DNA of 19,848 bases from Spirosoma fluviale (GCA_945906915.1 CAMDSI010000014.1:1-19848); one strand, 5' to 3'; shown: positions 9,259 through 17,443, counted from the stretch's first letter. The notes: a model not told the origin generated them from the sequence alone. Program-made: numbers and translations.

Positions 9259-10539
9259 ATGCGGATCTTATTCAAACAGATTTTAATTCAAGATAGTCGG
9301 TCAACCCACTACGGGAAGAAGATGGATTTATTAGCGGAGAATGGTCGTTGGATTTCTATTGAACCTTCGATTAAAGCGGATGCTGATGAAATCATAACGG
9401 GTGATGAATTACTTTGGTTTCCTTCCGTCGTCGATCTGCGTGTGCATCATACCTTGCCAGGTGGTGAAAATAAAGAAGATTGGGATAGTTTACGGGCAGC
9501 TGCTTGGAAAGGTGGCGTCTTAGACTTACTGCTTCTGCCTACAGGAGACCCGGTGCCGCAACAACCCGAAGCGATTCAATACATAGCTCAAAAAATGGCT
9601 GGCACAGGCTTAGCTTGTTACCCAGCAGCCCCCTTAACTTTAGGGAATCAAGCAGAGAACTTTAGTGATTTGATGGATCTGCATCAGGCAGGGGCCTCCT
9701 GGTTTAGTCATGGCGCGGGTTCTTTGCAAGACACAGACTTAATGTTAAAATGCCTTCAGTATTTACAGCCACTTCCCGTTAAGGTTATTTCACGACCTGA
9801 TGTGAGCGGATTATCCTTGTTTGGACAGATTCACGAAGGATTACAAAGTACCTTATTAGGTTTGAAGGGGATTCCTGAATTAGCGGAAACGATGCAGGTA
9901 AAACGGGATCTAGATCTATTAGCCTACGTGATGCAGCATTCGTTTGGATTAGCCAATGCGAACTTTTCACTTCATTTCTCCTGTATATCATCAGCAGAGT
10001 CTGTAAAATTAATCAGTGTGGCTCAAAAGGCCGGCTTACCAGTCACGGCAGATGTAGCAGTTCATTCCTTACTATTTACAGAAGAGGCATTAGCCGATTT
10101 CGATACACTGAAAAAAGTACATCCTCCTCTTAGGACAGAGAAAGACAGATTAGCCTTGTGGAAAGGTTTAAAAGAGGGAACGATTTCATCTGTCGTATCT
10201 GATCATCACCCTCAGGAGGTAGAATATAAAGAACTTGAGTTTGATCAGGCTGCTTTTGGTACGATTGGTTTAGAAACTTTAGCAATAGCCTTTATCTCCG
10301 AAGCGAAAAAGCAAGGATTAGATAAAGTAGATCAATATTTATCTCATAATTCGGCGGCCTTCTTAGGAATCCAACAGCCAGAATTAAAGGCTGGAGAATG
10401 GATGAAAGGGATGGTGGTCAAAAAAGAGACCCATGTCTATGACTCAAATTCAATCGTCTCTAAATCGAAGAATTCTATTTTCTTAGGTCACTCATTCAGC
10501 TATAAAGTGGCTGGGGTTTATCACGGATCAATTCAATAA
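9259..10539 (+). CDS. Dihydroorotase-like amidohydrolase, probably non-catalytic
   Basis: The 426 residues follow the type I dihydroorotase fold and are usually annotated pyrC. The opening MRILFKQILIQDSRS and the segments HPPLRTEKDR (288-297), GTISSVVSDHHPQ (307-319) and FGTIGLET are recognisable. By comparison with the six metal ligands of Aquifex dihydroorotase (His61, His63, Asp153, His180, His233, Asp305), only H63 and D315 appear kept. The DxHxHxR motif reads DLRVHHT (first His is R61, substrate Arg is T65), SDDG reads SHGAG (H151), the H180 position is R179, and the HVST motif reads CISS (C242). Ring hydrolysis in pyrimidine synthesis is therefore unlikely. A structural or regulatory partner role, as for the inactive PyrC' of some aspartate transcarbamoylases, is an inference. 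The next gene overlaps the stop by one base (TAATG). Confidence 0.85.
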   Translation: MRILFKQILIQDSRSTHYGKKMDLLAENGRWISIEPSIKADADEIITGDELLWFPSVVDLRVHHTLPGGENKEDWDSLRAAAWKGGVLDLLLLPTGDPVPQQPEAIQYIAQKMAGTGLACYPAAPLTLGNQAENFSDLMDLHQAGASWFSHGAGSLQDTDLMLKCLQYLQPLPVKVISRPDVSGLSLFGQIHEGLQSTLLGLKGIPELAETMQVKRDLDLLAYVMQHSFGLANANFSLHFSCISSAESVKLISVAQKAGLPVTADVAVHSLLFTEEALADFDTLKKVHPPLRTEKDRLALWKGLKEGTISSVVSDHHPQEVEYKELEFDQAAFGTIGLETLAIAFISEAKKQGLDKVDQYLSHNSAAFLGIQQPELKAGEWMKGMVVKKETHVYDSNSIVSKSKNSIFLGHSFSYKVAGVYHGSIQ

Positions 10540-11060
10540 TGGTCAATAACTGGTTTTCTGAAATTAGCCGTTTTGTTCTATTTGCATTGCTATTCGTAGT
10601 CTTGCTAGTTGCTTATGGCTATGTTTTACAGTCTTTTAGCATTATTCCATTAGGGGGTAAAAAGGCACCTACTTTTGTCTTTTTACTTTTTTTTCAATGG
10701 TGGTATGTTTCTAAATTTCCACAGAATCACCAAGGTGAAAAGAAACATTTTCTAGTTTATTTTGCACTTCAATATATCTTAATAGTGATTATAGCTTTAT
10801 TTAGTGCATTTTTTGTGTACTATTTTTTTCAATCTCAAGCTGGATTACAAATGCTGGAGGCCTATATCCAACAAAGTTTATTAGAATTAAATTCTTACAA
10901 AGAAGTCATTGTTAGTCAAGAAGGTGGAGAATACTATAATAGTTTGCATGCGGGTATAAAATCAATTGATGCCTACAGCATTGCAAAAGATGATTTTTCT
11001 CAAAAAATTGCGCTTGGTTTTTTACCTAATTTGTTAATTTCACTCTACTATAAAAAATAG
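10539..11060 (+). CDS. Four-pass membrane protein, diverged DUF4199-like
   Basis: A 173-residue integral membrane protein of unknown function. Hydrophobic segments lie at about residues 11-36, 45-59, 70-98 and 155-171. A polar, helix-prone stretch (about 99-154) separates the third from the fourth and contains LEAYIQQSLLELNSYKE. This plan, with three membrane segments, a long loop and a final segment near the C-terminus, resembles DUF4199 and the next gene product. Sequence identity between the two is low, so the family call is tentative. The ATG overlaps the preceding stop by one base, and the next gene begins 2 bases after its stop, indicating translational coupling. Confidence 0.7.
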   Translation: MVNNWFSEISRFVLFALLFVVLLVAYGYVLQSFSIIPLGGKKAPTFVFLLFFQWWYVSKFPQNHQGEKKHFLVYFALQYILIVIIALFSAFFVYYFFQSQAGLQMLEAYIQQSLLELNSYKEVIVSQEGGEYYNSLHAGIKSIDAYSIAKDDFSQKIALGFLPNLLISLYYKK

Positions 11061-11062
11061 CT

Positions 11063-11608
11063 ATGGAAAACTCGGCAGAATCAACAGCCTCATCATCTAT
11101 TATTGCCTTAAAGTATGGTTTCATTTATGGTCTATTAAGCTTTCTCTTTTCTACTCTTGTGAATGTGATGGGTTGGGCAGAGGATTTTCAAGAATCCATT
11201 GGTTGGATTTCTGGTATCTGGTCATTAGTGTTATCCGTAACTATATTATTGCTTTGTTTGCGCGAATATAGAGAACAAAATGAAGGTTATATAAGCTACG
11301 GTCAAGGTTTAGGATTAGCCACTTTGTCTGGGGCAATCAGCGGATTAGTCGCCGGGGCGTTTAACTATATTTATATTCAGTTTATTGATAATACAGCCAT
11401 GCAACGTCAACTAGATTTAGCTAGAGAACGGATGGAAGATCAAGGCCTTAGCGCTAGCCAAATTCAGAGCGCAGAGGAAATAACTAGCTTAGTCATGAAT
11501 CCCGGAGTTCAATTTGTGATTGTAGTAATTACGAGTGTTATTTTCAATTTTCTTTTTGGCTTAATTATCGCCGCAGTCGTTAAACGAGAAAAACCTATTT
11601 TCGAATAA
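11063..11608 (+). CDS. DUF4199 family membrane protein
   Basis: A 181-residue membrane protein of a family that is common in Bacteroidota and has no assigned function. Four hydrophobic segments are seen at about 18-36, 47-66, 83-108 and 150-172. The motif GYISYGQGLGLATLSGAISGLVAGAFNY (75-102, split by GQGLGLAT) is typical of DUF4199, as is the charged loop with the helix RQLDLARERMEDQGLSASQ (115-133). It lies 2 bases after a diverged relative and 1 base before a GldF-like permease, so the three are likely cotranscribed. Many DUF4199 genes neighbour dihydroorotase-like genes in Cytophagales as far as I recall; that is memory, not shown here. Confidence 0.85.
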   Translation: MENSAESTASSSIIALKYGFIYGLLSFLFSTLVNVMGWAEDFQESIGWISGIWSLVLSVTILLLCLREYREQNEGYISYGQGLGLATLSGAISGLVAGAFNYIYIQFIDNTAMQRQLDLARERMEDQGLSASQIQSAEEITSLVMNPGVQFVIVVITSVIFNFLFGLIIAAVVKREKPIFE

Positions 11609-11609
11609 G

Positions 11610-12299
11610 ATGTTTGCTCTTTTTAAAAAAGATGTGCTAGCCTTTTTTAGCTCTTGGATGGGCTGGGGGACTATTTCGTCTTTTTTTGCTTTAATGGGAG
11701 TTTATGTCTGGGTAATTGACGGAAACGTCTTAGACTATGGATTTGCGGAGCTAAGCGTTTTCTTTGACCTCAGCCCCTGGTTCTTCTTGTTTTTTGTTCC
11801 AGCTTTAACAATGAGTAGTTTTTCTGATGAAGTAGAGAGAGAGACTTTTCAATTGCTTAGATCGCTCCCTATTACCCTGGGTCAAGTTTTAAAAGCTAAG
11901 TTACTAGCACTTATTTTTATTAGTGTATTGACTTTATTGCCTAGTTTACTTTTTGTTCAAACAGTGGCTGTATTGGGTTTTCCTAAAAGCAATTTTGATT
12001 CATCCTTGATCTTAGGTGGATATCTCGCACTATTCCTTTTAATACTATGTTTTGTAGGATTTGGGGTATTAGCTTCTAGTTTAAGTAGAAAGCAGTCTGT
12101 AGCCTTTATACTTGGCTTGGTTTTAAATTTTGTTTTTTGGCAAGGAGCGAGGGAACTAGGATTGGAGGCTTTGGATTTATCCTCTCATTATAATAGACTG
12201 AGTATGGGTCTTTTGAGCTTTAGTGATCTAATCTTTTTCCTAGGTTTTTTCTTATTACTCTGGGGGAGTATTAGATTACGCTTAGGCCAAATTATTTAA
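11610..12299 (+). CDS. gldF: GldF-like ABC-2 transporter permease
   Basis: A 229-residue inner-membrane permease with about six hydrophobic segments (22-37, 53-70, 98-122, 134-157, 164-182, 204-222). It carries the GldF pattern: GFAELSVFFDLSPWFFLFFVPALTM (44-68 in part), the coupling segment SFSDEVERETFQLLRSLPI (70-88), ASSLSRKQSVAFILG (155-169) and a closing HYNRLSMGLLSFSDLIFF (193-210). In gliding Bacteroidota GldF works with GldG and the ATPase GldA, and the complex is needed for motility in F. johnsoniae; its substrate is unknown. The usual downstream gldG is absent here: the gene ends convergent with, and overlapping by 8 bases, an ABC ATPase on the other strand. It could instead be a simple ABC-2 exporter permease. 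CcmB is less likely, since CcmB motifs are not seen. Confidence 0.72.
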   Translation: MFALFKKDVLAFFSSWMGWGTISSFFALMGVYVWVIDGNVLDYGFAELSVFFDLSPWFFLFFVPALTMSSFSDEVERETFQLLRSLPITLGQVLKAKLLALIFISVLTLLPSLLFVQTVAVLGFPKSNFDSSLILGGYLALFLLILCFVGFGVLASSLSRKQSVAFILGLVLNFVFWQGARELGLEALDLSSHYNRLSMGLLSFSDLIFFLGFFLLLWGSIRLRLGQII

Positions 12300-12894
12300 A
12301 ATCACTAATTGAAATTGATTCAGTACAGAAGTCGATTTCACGGCCTTCATTCGAGGCGATGATAAGTAGTTTTTCGCGCTGATTATTCAATTTATCAAAG
12401 AACCACTCCTTGGCTTTTTCGTCAAAATTAGTCGTTGGCTCATCAAGCAATAAAACAGGTCTTTCAGATAATAGGGCAAATCCTAACTTGATTTTTTGGC
12501 GCATTCCCGAAGAATAATTCTTAATTAATTTAGTTCGACCCGGTTGTAAATCGATAAATTCCTCCAAGAAATCTAAAGTGATTGATGCTGGGAGGTAGTT
12601 GTTTTTAATGAGAATACGCAGGTGTTCTTCTAAAGTATATTCTTCTATCAATTCGACATAGGGCGCCGCATAAGTGATTTGAGAATAGACTGATTCTGGG
12701 TCAATGCCAAGCATTTCTACGCTACCTGCGTTAGGAAGCGTAAACTGAGCGATTAGTTGTAATAAGGTTGATTTTCCGGATCCATTTGGCCCTGTAAGGG
12801 CATAAGAGTCGCCTGAATGAAAGCGATAATTAAAATCGCGAATGACAAATTCTTGTCTGAACTTTTTAGAAAGGTTACGAACAAGAATTTCCAT
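12292..12894 (-). CDS. Small ABC transporter ATP-binding protein with atypical Q- and H-loops
   Basis: A 200-residue stand-alone nucleotide-binding domain. Walker A is GPNGSGKS (35-42), the signature is NYSSGMRQ (126-133), and Walker B with the catalytic Glu is PVLLLDEP (146-153). Two positions differ from the norm: the Q-loop lacks Gln, reading TYAAPYVELIEEYT (74-87), and the switch His is replaced in IIASNEGREIDFC (178-190, N182). I recall both traits from a conserved small Bacteroidota ABC family, so they may be family features and not decay. It is the last gene of the lpx operon, 6 bases after lpxA. Transport of a lipid or LPS intermediate is a guess from position. A permease for it is not obvious unless it is the convergent GldF-like protein. 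Confidence 0.88.
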   Translation of the reverse strand: MEILVRNLSKKFRQEFVIRDFNYRFHSGDSYALTGPNGSGKSTLLQLIAQFTLPNAGSVEMLGIDPESVYSQITYAAPYVELIEEYTLEEHLRILIKNNYLPASITLDFLEEFIDLQPGRTKLIKNYSSGMRQKIKLGFALLSERPVLLLDEPTTNFDEKAKEWFFDKLNNQREKLLIIASNEGREIDFCTESISISDFK

Positions 12895-12900
12895 ACCAAA

Positions 12901-13671
12901 TTAGCCTTTCATGATACCTCTTTCTGAATTCTTAACGAAGTTGAGAATTTCGTTTCGCTCCGGAGTATTAGGTAATTGCGCTTCTATTTCTTCTAATGCC
13001 GTATTCGTATTTAATCCTTTTAAATATAAATAACGATAGGCTTCTTGAATGATATTGATTTGTTCATCCGTATAATTACGACGACGCAGTCCTACGGAAT
13101 TAATGCCTGCATAGCTTAAAGGCTCACGTCCTGATTTAGTAAATGGAGGAACATCTTTTCTAACTAAAGAACCACCTGAAATCATGACATGTTGACCAAT
13201 CGTTGCGAATTGGTGAATAGCTGAAGAGCCACCAATAATGGCAAACTCACCCACTGTCACATGCCCAGCCATTTGAACAGAATTAGCAATAATACAATGG
13301 TCGCCTATCACGCAATCGTGTGCTATGTGAACATAAGCCATAATTAGACAGTTTTTGCCTATTACGGTTTTTAATTTATCGGATGTACCTCGATTAATCG
13401 TTACACACTCTCTAATGGTGGAATTATCGCCTATTTCAGCGGTTGTTGTTTCTCCGCCAAATTTTAAATCTTGTGGAATAGCTGAAATAACTGCTCCTGG
13501 AAAAATACGTACATTTTTACCAATACGCGCTCCAGGATAAATGGTTACGTTTGATCCAATCCAAGTTCCTTCACCAATTTCTACATCGGCATGAATAGAC
13601 GTGAATGCCTCGATACTAACATTAGCACCGATTTTAGCGTTCGAATCAATATGTGTTAACTGATGAATCAT
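12901..13671 (-). CDS. lpxA: Acyl-ACP--UDP-N-acetylglucosamine O-acyltransferase LpxA
   Basis: Catalyses the first step of lipid A synthesis, moving a 3-hydroxyacyl chain from acyl carrier protein to the 3-OH of UDP-GlcNAc in the cytoplasm. The 256 residues match the trimeric family. A left-handed beta-helix of hexapeptide repeats occupies about 7-185 (for example ARIGKN, AEIGDN, CVIGDH). The PQDLKF motif (66-71) is typical of LpxA. The catalytic His is expected at H118 in the VHIAHDC motif, equivalent to His125 of E. coli LpxA. An alpha-helical C-terminal domain (about 187-256, with GLRRRNYTDEQI) contacts the acyl carrier. It lies 11 bases after lpxC-fabZ and 6 before the ABC ATPase in one operon. 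Confidence 0.96.
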   Translation of the reverse strand: MIHQLTHIDSNAKIGANVSIEAFTSIHADVEIGEGTWIGSNVTIYPGARIGKNVRIFPGAVISAIPQDLKFGGETTTAEIGDNSTIRECVTINRGTSDKLKTVIGKNCLIMAYVHIAHDCVIGDHCIIANSVQMAGHVTVGEFAIIGGSSAIHQFATIGQHVMISGGSLVRKDVPPFTKSGREPLSYAGINSVGLRRRNYTDEQINIIQEAYRYLYLKGLNTNTALEEIEAQLPNTPERNEILNFVKNSERGIMKG

Positions 13672-13682
13672 ACATTTTTAAC

Positions 13683-15077
13683 TTAGGACTTACGCACTAA
13701 ACTGGCAGTCATTTCTGCCTCACAAACTACAACGCCGGCGACATAAGCCTTACCAGTCATTTTTGCAATACCTCTACGAATAGGGGCTTGAAGCTCACAT
13801 TTAAAGATAATTGTATCTCCCGGTATGACACTTCTTCTAAAACGGCAATTTTCTATACCTACAAGGTAGGGCCAATAGTTTTCTGGATCATCTACTGAAC
13901 TCAATACGAGAATTCCACCCGTTTGTGCCATGGCTTCTATTTGCATAACCCCTGGCATGACGGGATTGTTAGGGAAATGACCCATGAAGTAATTTTCATT
14001 CATGGTGACATTTTTAACCCCTACAACACTATTATCATCTAAATAAATGATTTTATCAATCATTTGGAAAGGATAGCGATGGGGCAAAAGTTCGTATACT
14101 CGTTCGTGAGAAAATATAGGAGGCTGCTTGGGGTCATAAACAGGTACTTTATTTTTCTCTGCTTCTAACATCAACTTCTTAATTTTTCTGGCTAATTCTA
14201 TGTTAGAAGCATGACCAGGACGTGACGCTAAGATTTGAGCTTTAATAGGACGCCCTACTAAGGCTAAATCCCCCATTAAATCTAATAACTTGTGGCGTGC
14301 CATCTCATTACTGAAATGTAAATTGGTATTATTAAGTATCCCAGCTTCTTTAGAAACAGAGATTTTAGGTTTTCCTAAAACATCTGATAAATGAGCTAAT
14401 TCTGCTTCAGAATAATCTTTATCAGCTATAACGATAGCATTATTTAAATCACCACCCTTAATTAATCCAGCTTTATATAATACTTCTATTTCATGCACAA
14501 AACAGAATGTTCTGCACATAGAAAAATCTTTTTCAAATTGAGAGACATGGCTCAGATTAGCGTGTTGGCTTGTTAGAAATTTGGAATTATAATCCACCAT
14601 TACCGCTATACGGTAGTCATTTAGAGGTAATGCCGCAAGTTCAATTCCATTTTCTAAATCCTTGAATCGAACTTCCTCTGTAATTTCAAAGAATTTGCGG
14701 TGCGCATCTTGTTCTACTAAAACAGCGTCTTTTAGTGCTTCTACGAATTTGATGGAACTGCCATCCATGATAGGAGGTTCTGGCCCATCTAATTGAATGA
14801 GGATATTATCTACTTCTAAACCCACAAGTGCTGCTAAAACGTGCTCCACAGTATTAATACGGGCGCCATTATGCTCTATTGTTGTTCCGCGTGAGGTATC
14901 TACGACATAGTCTACATCAGCATCTGCAATCGGTTGACCTGGTAAATCAACACGCTGGAATTTGATCCCGTGGTTAGCAGGAGCAGGTAAAAATGTCATA
15001 TTGGCAACTACGCCAGTATGTAAACCTACACCAGATAGGGTTACAGCATTGGTAATAGTATGTTGCTTATTGTTCAT
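13683..15077 (-). CDS. lpxC/fabZ: LpxC-FabZ bifunctional fusion
   Basis: Two enzymes in 464 residues, a fusion characteristic of Bacteroidota. Residues 1 to about 310 are LpxC, the zinc deacetylase that removes acetate from UDP-3-O-acyl-GlcNAc and commits flux to lipid A. Visible are GVGLHTG (16-22), the zinc motif VEH (E78, H79), RHKLLDLMGDL (H262, D266) and the GH motif with H289. A short linker carries YDPKQPPIFSHERVYELLPHR. Residues about 320-464 are FabZ, 3-hydroxyacyl-ACP dehydratase, with LPHRYPFQMID (331-341), catalytic H367 in MGHFP and E381 in EAMAQTGG, spaced 14 residues as in E. coli FabZ. Fusion joins enzymes that compete for the same 3-hydroxyacyl-ACP pool. lpxD ends 8 bases before it. 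Confidence 0.97.
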   Translation of the reverse strand: MNNKQHTITNAVTLSGVGLHTGVVANMTFLPAPANHGIKFQRVDLPGQPIADADVDYVVDTSRGTTIEHNGARINTVEHVLAALVGLEVDNILIQLDGPEPPIMDGSSIKFVEALKDAVLVEQDAHRKFFEITEEVRFKDLENGIELAALPLNDYRIAVMVDYNSKFLTSQHANLSHVSQFEKDFSMCRTFCFVHEIEVLYKAGLIKGGDLNNAIVIADKDYSEAELAHLSDVLGKPKISVSKEAGILNNTNLHFSNEMARHKLLDLMGDLALVGRPIKAQILASRPGHASNIELARKIKKLMLEAEKNKVPVYDPKQPPIFSHERVYELLPHRYPFQMIDKIIYLDDNSVVGVKNVTMNENYFMGHFPNNPVMPGVMQIEAMAQTGGILVLSSVDDPENYWPYLVGIENCRFRRSVIPGDTIIFKCELQAPIRRGIAKMTGKAYVAGVVVCEAEMTASLVRKS

Positions 15078-15085
15078 ACGCGTTA

Positions 15086-16093
15086 TTAAGATTCTAATCG
15101 TTTTAATAAGTCCGGCAACTGACGCAATAAAGCATTGCGTTTCAAGTATTCACTATTAGGGGAGGCCGGTGTTCCTCCTAATATTTGTCCTTCTTTTCGG
15201 ACCGTTTTCGTTACCCCTGATTGAGCGGTAACAATGGTTTTATCTGCAACGGTAATATGCCCTGCTACTCCTACTTGACCACCAATTAAACAGTTTTGGC
15301 CAATTTTTGTAGAACCAGAAACACCTGTTTGTGCTGCTATGGCCGTATTAGCGCCAATTTCTACGTTATGGGCTATTTGTACTAAATTATCAATTTTTAC
15401 ACCTTGCTTGATCAAAGTAGATCCCATTGTGGCTCTATCAATGGTCGTATTTGCACCTATACTAACACCGTCCTCTAAAACTACATTCCCTAATTGAGGT
15501 ATTGTAGTAAAAGATCCGTCTGCCTTAGGGGCAAAACCAAATCCATCTGAACCGATTACTGCATTCGCATGCAGCGTACAATTATTACCTATTATGGTGT
15601 CGTTATAAATAACTACGCCTGGATAAATTACGCAATTATTGCCAATACTTACTTTATTTCCGATGGTTACGTGCGCGGCAATGTACGTATTATTGCCAAT
15701 ACTAGACTCTGAACCTATGCTTGAAAATGGCCCGAAATACAAATCAGACCCTATTTTAGCACTTTTTGCGATGTGTGTAGGTTCTTGAATACCGGTTTCC
15801 TTTACGCTTGTAAATTCTTGGTATTTTTGAAGTAGTATAGTGAAGGCGGAGTAGGGGTCTTTAACCTTAATCAAGGTAGCTAAAGGCTTTTCTTTTAAAA
15901 TTAAATCGTTTGCTATGATGATAGCTGTTGACTTAGAGATGTACAAGAATGATTCATATTTCGGATTAGCTAAAAAGGATATACTTCCTTCTTGCCCGTC
16001 TTCAATTTTATTAAACGCCGTTATACTTGCTGAACCATCACCATCTACTGTTCCTTGAATTAATTGGGCTATTTGATCAACAGTAAATTTCAT
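15086..16093 (-). CDS. lpxD: UDP-3-O-(3-hydroxyacyl)glucosamine N-acyltransferase LpxD
   Basis: Third enzyme of the lipid A pathway; it adds a 3-hydroxyacyl chain to the 2-amino group of UDP-3-O-acyl-glucosamine. The 335 residues match the family length. The N-terminal uridine-binding domain covers about 1-100 (NKIEDGQEGSISFLANPKY at 28-46 is diagnostic). Hexapeptide repeats run from about 105 to 300 (AKIGSD, SSIGNN, VTIGNK, VSIGNN). The GSDGFGFAP motif lies at 181-189 and the catalytic His at H242 in VQIAHNVEIG, equivalent to His239 of E. coli. A short helix closes the protein (NALLRQLPDLLKRLES). It lies between the HD-domain gene (40-base gap) and lpxC-fabZ (8-base gap). Confidence 0.97.
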   Translation of the reverse strand: MKFTVDQIAQLIQGTVDGDGSASITAFNKIEDGQEGSISFLANPKYESFLYISKSTAIIIANDLILKEKPLATLIKVKDPYSAFTILLQKYQEFTSVKETGIQEPTHIAKSAKIGSDLYFGPFSSIGSESSIGNNTYIAAHVTIGNKVSIGNNCVIYPGVVIYNDTIIGNNCTLHANAVIGSDGFGFAPKADGSFTTIPQLGNVVLEDGVSIGANTTIDRATMGSTLIKQGVKIDNLVQIAHNVEIGANTAIAAQTGVSGSTKIGQNCLIGGQVGVAGHITVADKTIVTAQSGVTKTVRKEGQILGGTPASPNSEYLKRNALLRQLPDLLKRLES

Positions 16094-16133
16094 TCGGTCA
16101 AACGATGTTTAATAAGGGCTAATAGAATTTCCT

Positions 16134-17378
16134 TTAGCTCAATTCTCCTTGCAAATATACGCTCTTTGGACAACAAAAATAGTATTTTTTTACAATCTTA
16201 CTTAATGCTTGTATGGTCGGTAAATCAGATGCTTCGAGTAACTCGACCACCTGGCCTTGTTTGTCGACCATCTTAATGGTGTTGTCGCCCTGTACATAGG
16301 CGGCGTTTGATGTAGAGCCTTCTACTACAAAATAGGACAGTTCTTCGTCTGTTATTCCGTATTCTCGTTTTATATTTTCTTCTATTTCGACTCTTTTTGC
16401 TTTAGGAAGTGGCTGAGAGCCTAATTTACAAGTGAATAATTTTCTGGCCAAAAAGTGTGTACATAAATGCTTTAGGATTTTATCATTGGTATTTTTCCAT
16501 TCCTTAATAGCAGCCCAAACATCATGATCATCTAATTCAGTAAAGGCGATGAGTAAACTTTCATTCTTTGAAAATTCATCCCAAGTATACGTGCTTGTTA
16601 AAAAGGTTTTTAAAGGACCTGAGCAGGGTAACTTTTGGCCTTCAGAAAACAAATATTTAGCCCGACGTAAAATTTGAATTAACATCGTTTCAGCTGCAAT
16701 GGCTGTTTTATGTAAATACACTTGCCAGTACATTAAACGTCTGGCCATTAGAAAATTTTCGGTTGAATAAATACCTTTTTCTTCGATAACTAATTGTTCA
16801 TTATTCAAGTCCATCATGCTTAAAAGCCGTTCAGAACCGATGAATCCTTCTCTTACACCCGTATAGAAGGAATCTCTACTCAAGTAGTCTAATCGATCTA
16901 CATCTAATTGAGAGGATACTAATTGATGGAAGAATTTACGGGGGTATTTATTTTCAAATATTTCAATGGCTAAACGTAGTCGGCCATTAAAATGCTGATT
17001 TAATTTTGCCATTAAAAGAGTAGACACATCTTCGTGTTTCACCTCGTTTAATAAAGTGTATTCTAAAACATGTGAAAAGGGTCCATGGCCAATATCATGT
17101 AATAAAATAGCGATTTCTGCTGCTTCACGCTCTTCGGGTGAAATGGAATATCCTTTTGCTTTTAAATTATCTAACACTTGATCCATTAGATGCATGGCTC
17201 CCAAAGCATGATGAAACCGTGTATGATGTGCACCTGGATAGACAAATTCAGCTAGACCTAATTGTTTAATACGTTTAAGTCGCTGAAAATAAGGGTGGTC
17301 GATAAGTTCAAGAATTAATGGATTATTGATTTTAATAAAACCATAAATCGGGTCATTAATTATTTTAGTCGGGTACAT
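16134..17378 (-). CDS. HD-domain phosphohydrolase, dNTPase/SAMHD1-like
   Basis: A 414-residue cytoplasmic HD-superfamily protein. The metal-binding residues are visible: TRFHHALG with H57, LLHDIGHGPFSH with H94-D95 (91-103), and LDVDRLDYLSRD with D161 (158-169), the order H...HD...D found in dGTPase and SAMHD1-type triphosphohydrolases. The N-terminus MYPTKIINDPIYGFI is common to this group. Substrate, nucleotide or otherwise, cannot be read from sequence, so no symbol is given. The C-terminal 110 residues show no motif I recognise. It heads a - strand operon with lpxD; as far as I recall this HD gene next to lpxD is widespread in Bacteroidota. The divergent tRNA starts 87 bases from its ATG. 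No clean promoter for this strand was found in that gap. Confidence 0.88.
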   Translation of the reverse strand: MYPTKIINDPIYGFIKINNPLILELIDHPYFQRLKRIKQLGLAEFVYPGAHHTRFHHALGAMHLMDQVLDNLKAKGYSISPEEREAAEIAILLHDIGHGPFSHVLEYTLLNEVKHEDVSTLLMAKLNQHFNGRLRLAIEIFENKYPRKFFHQLVSSQLDVDRLDYLSRDSFYTGVREGFIGSERLLSMMDLNNEQLVIEEKGIYSTENFLMARRLMYWQVYLHKTAIAAETMLIQILRRAKYLFSEGQKLPCSGPLKTFLTSTYTWDEFSKNESLLIAFTELDDHDVWAAIKEWKNTNDKILKHLCTHFLARKLFTCKLGSQPLPKAKRVEIEENIKREYGITDEELSYFVVEGSTSNAAYVQGDNTIKMVDKQGQVVELLEASDLPTIQALSKIVKKYYFCCPKSVYLQGELS

Positions 17379-17397
17379 GGGATATTCTTTTCCGAAA

Positions 17398-17430
17398 TTT
17401 AGCTAAAAAGGTTAGTATTCCTTAATTTTG
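17398..17430 (+). promoter_or_regulatory. Probable promoter of the tRNA gene
   Basis: A perfect -7 element TAATTTTG (17423-17430; consensus TAnnTTTG) lies 35 bases before the tRNA. A weaker -33 element TTTA (17398-17401) is 21 bases upstream of it. Transcription would begin near 17437, leaving a leader of roughly 29 bases before the mature tRNA 5' end. Confidence 0.5.
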
Positions 17431-17443
17431 TGTCACATTGAAT

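Noticed and set aside
12280..12310. Bidirectional terminator between the convergent GldF-like and ABC ATPase genes
   Set aside because: The genes overlap by 8 bases and the AT-rich junction forms no stable GC-containing stem-loop.
12901..16093. Hexapeptide coding repeats in lpxA and lpxD as possible DNA repeats
   Set aside because: They are degenerate protein-level left-handed beta-helix repeats, not nucleotide repeats or a CRISPR array.
16064..16276. 70-residue + strand frame across the lpxD start and HD gene end
   Set aside because: It is antisense to two clear genes and lacks any motif.
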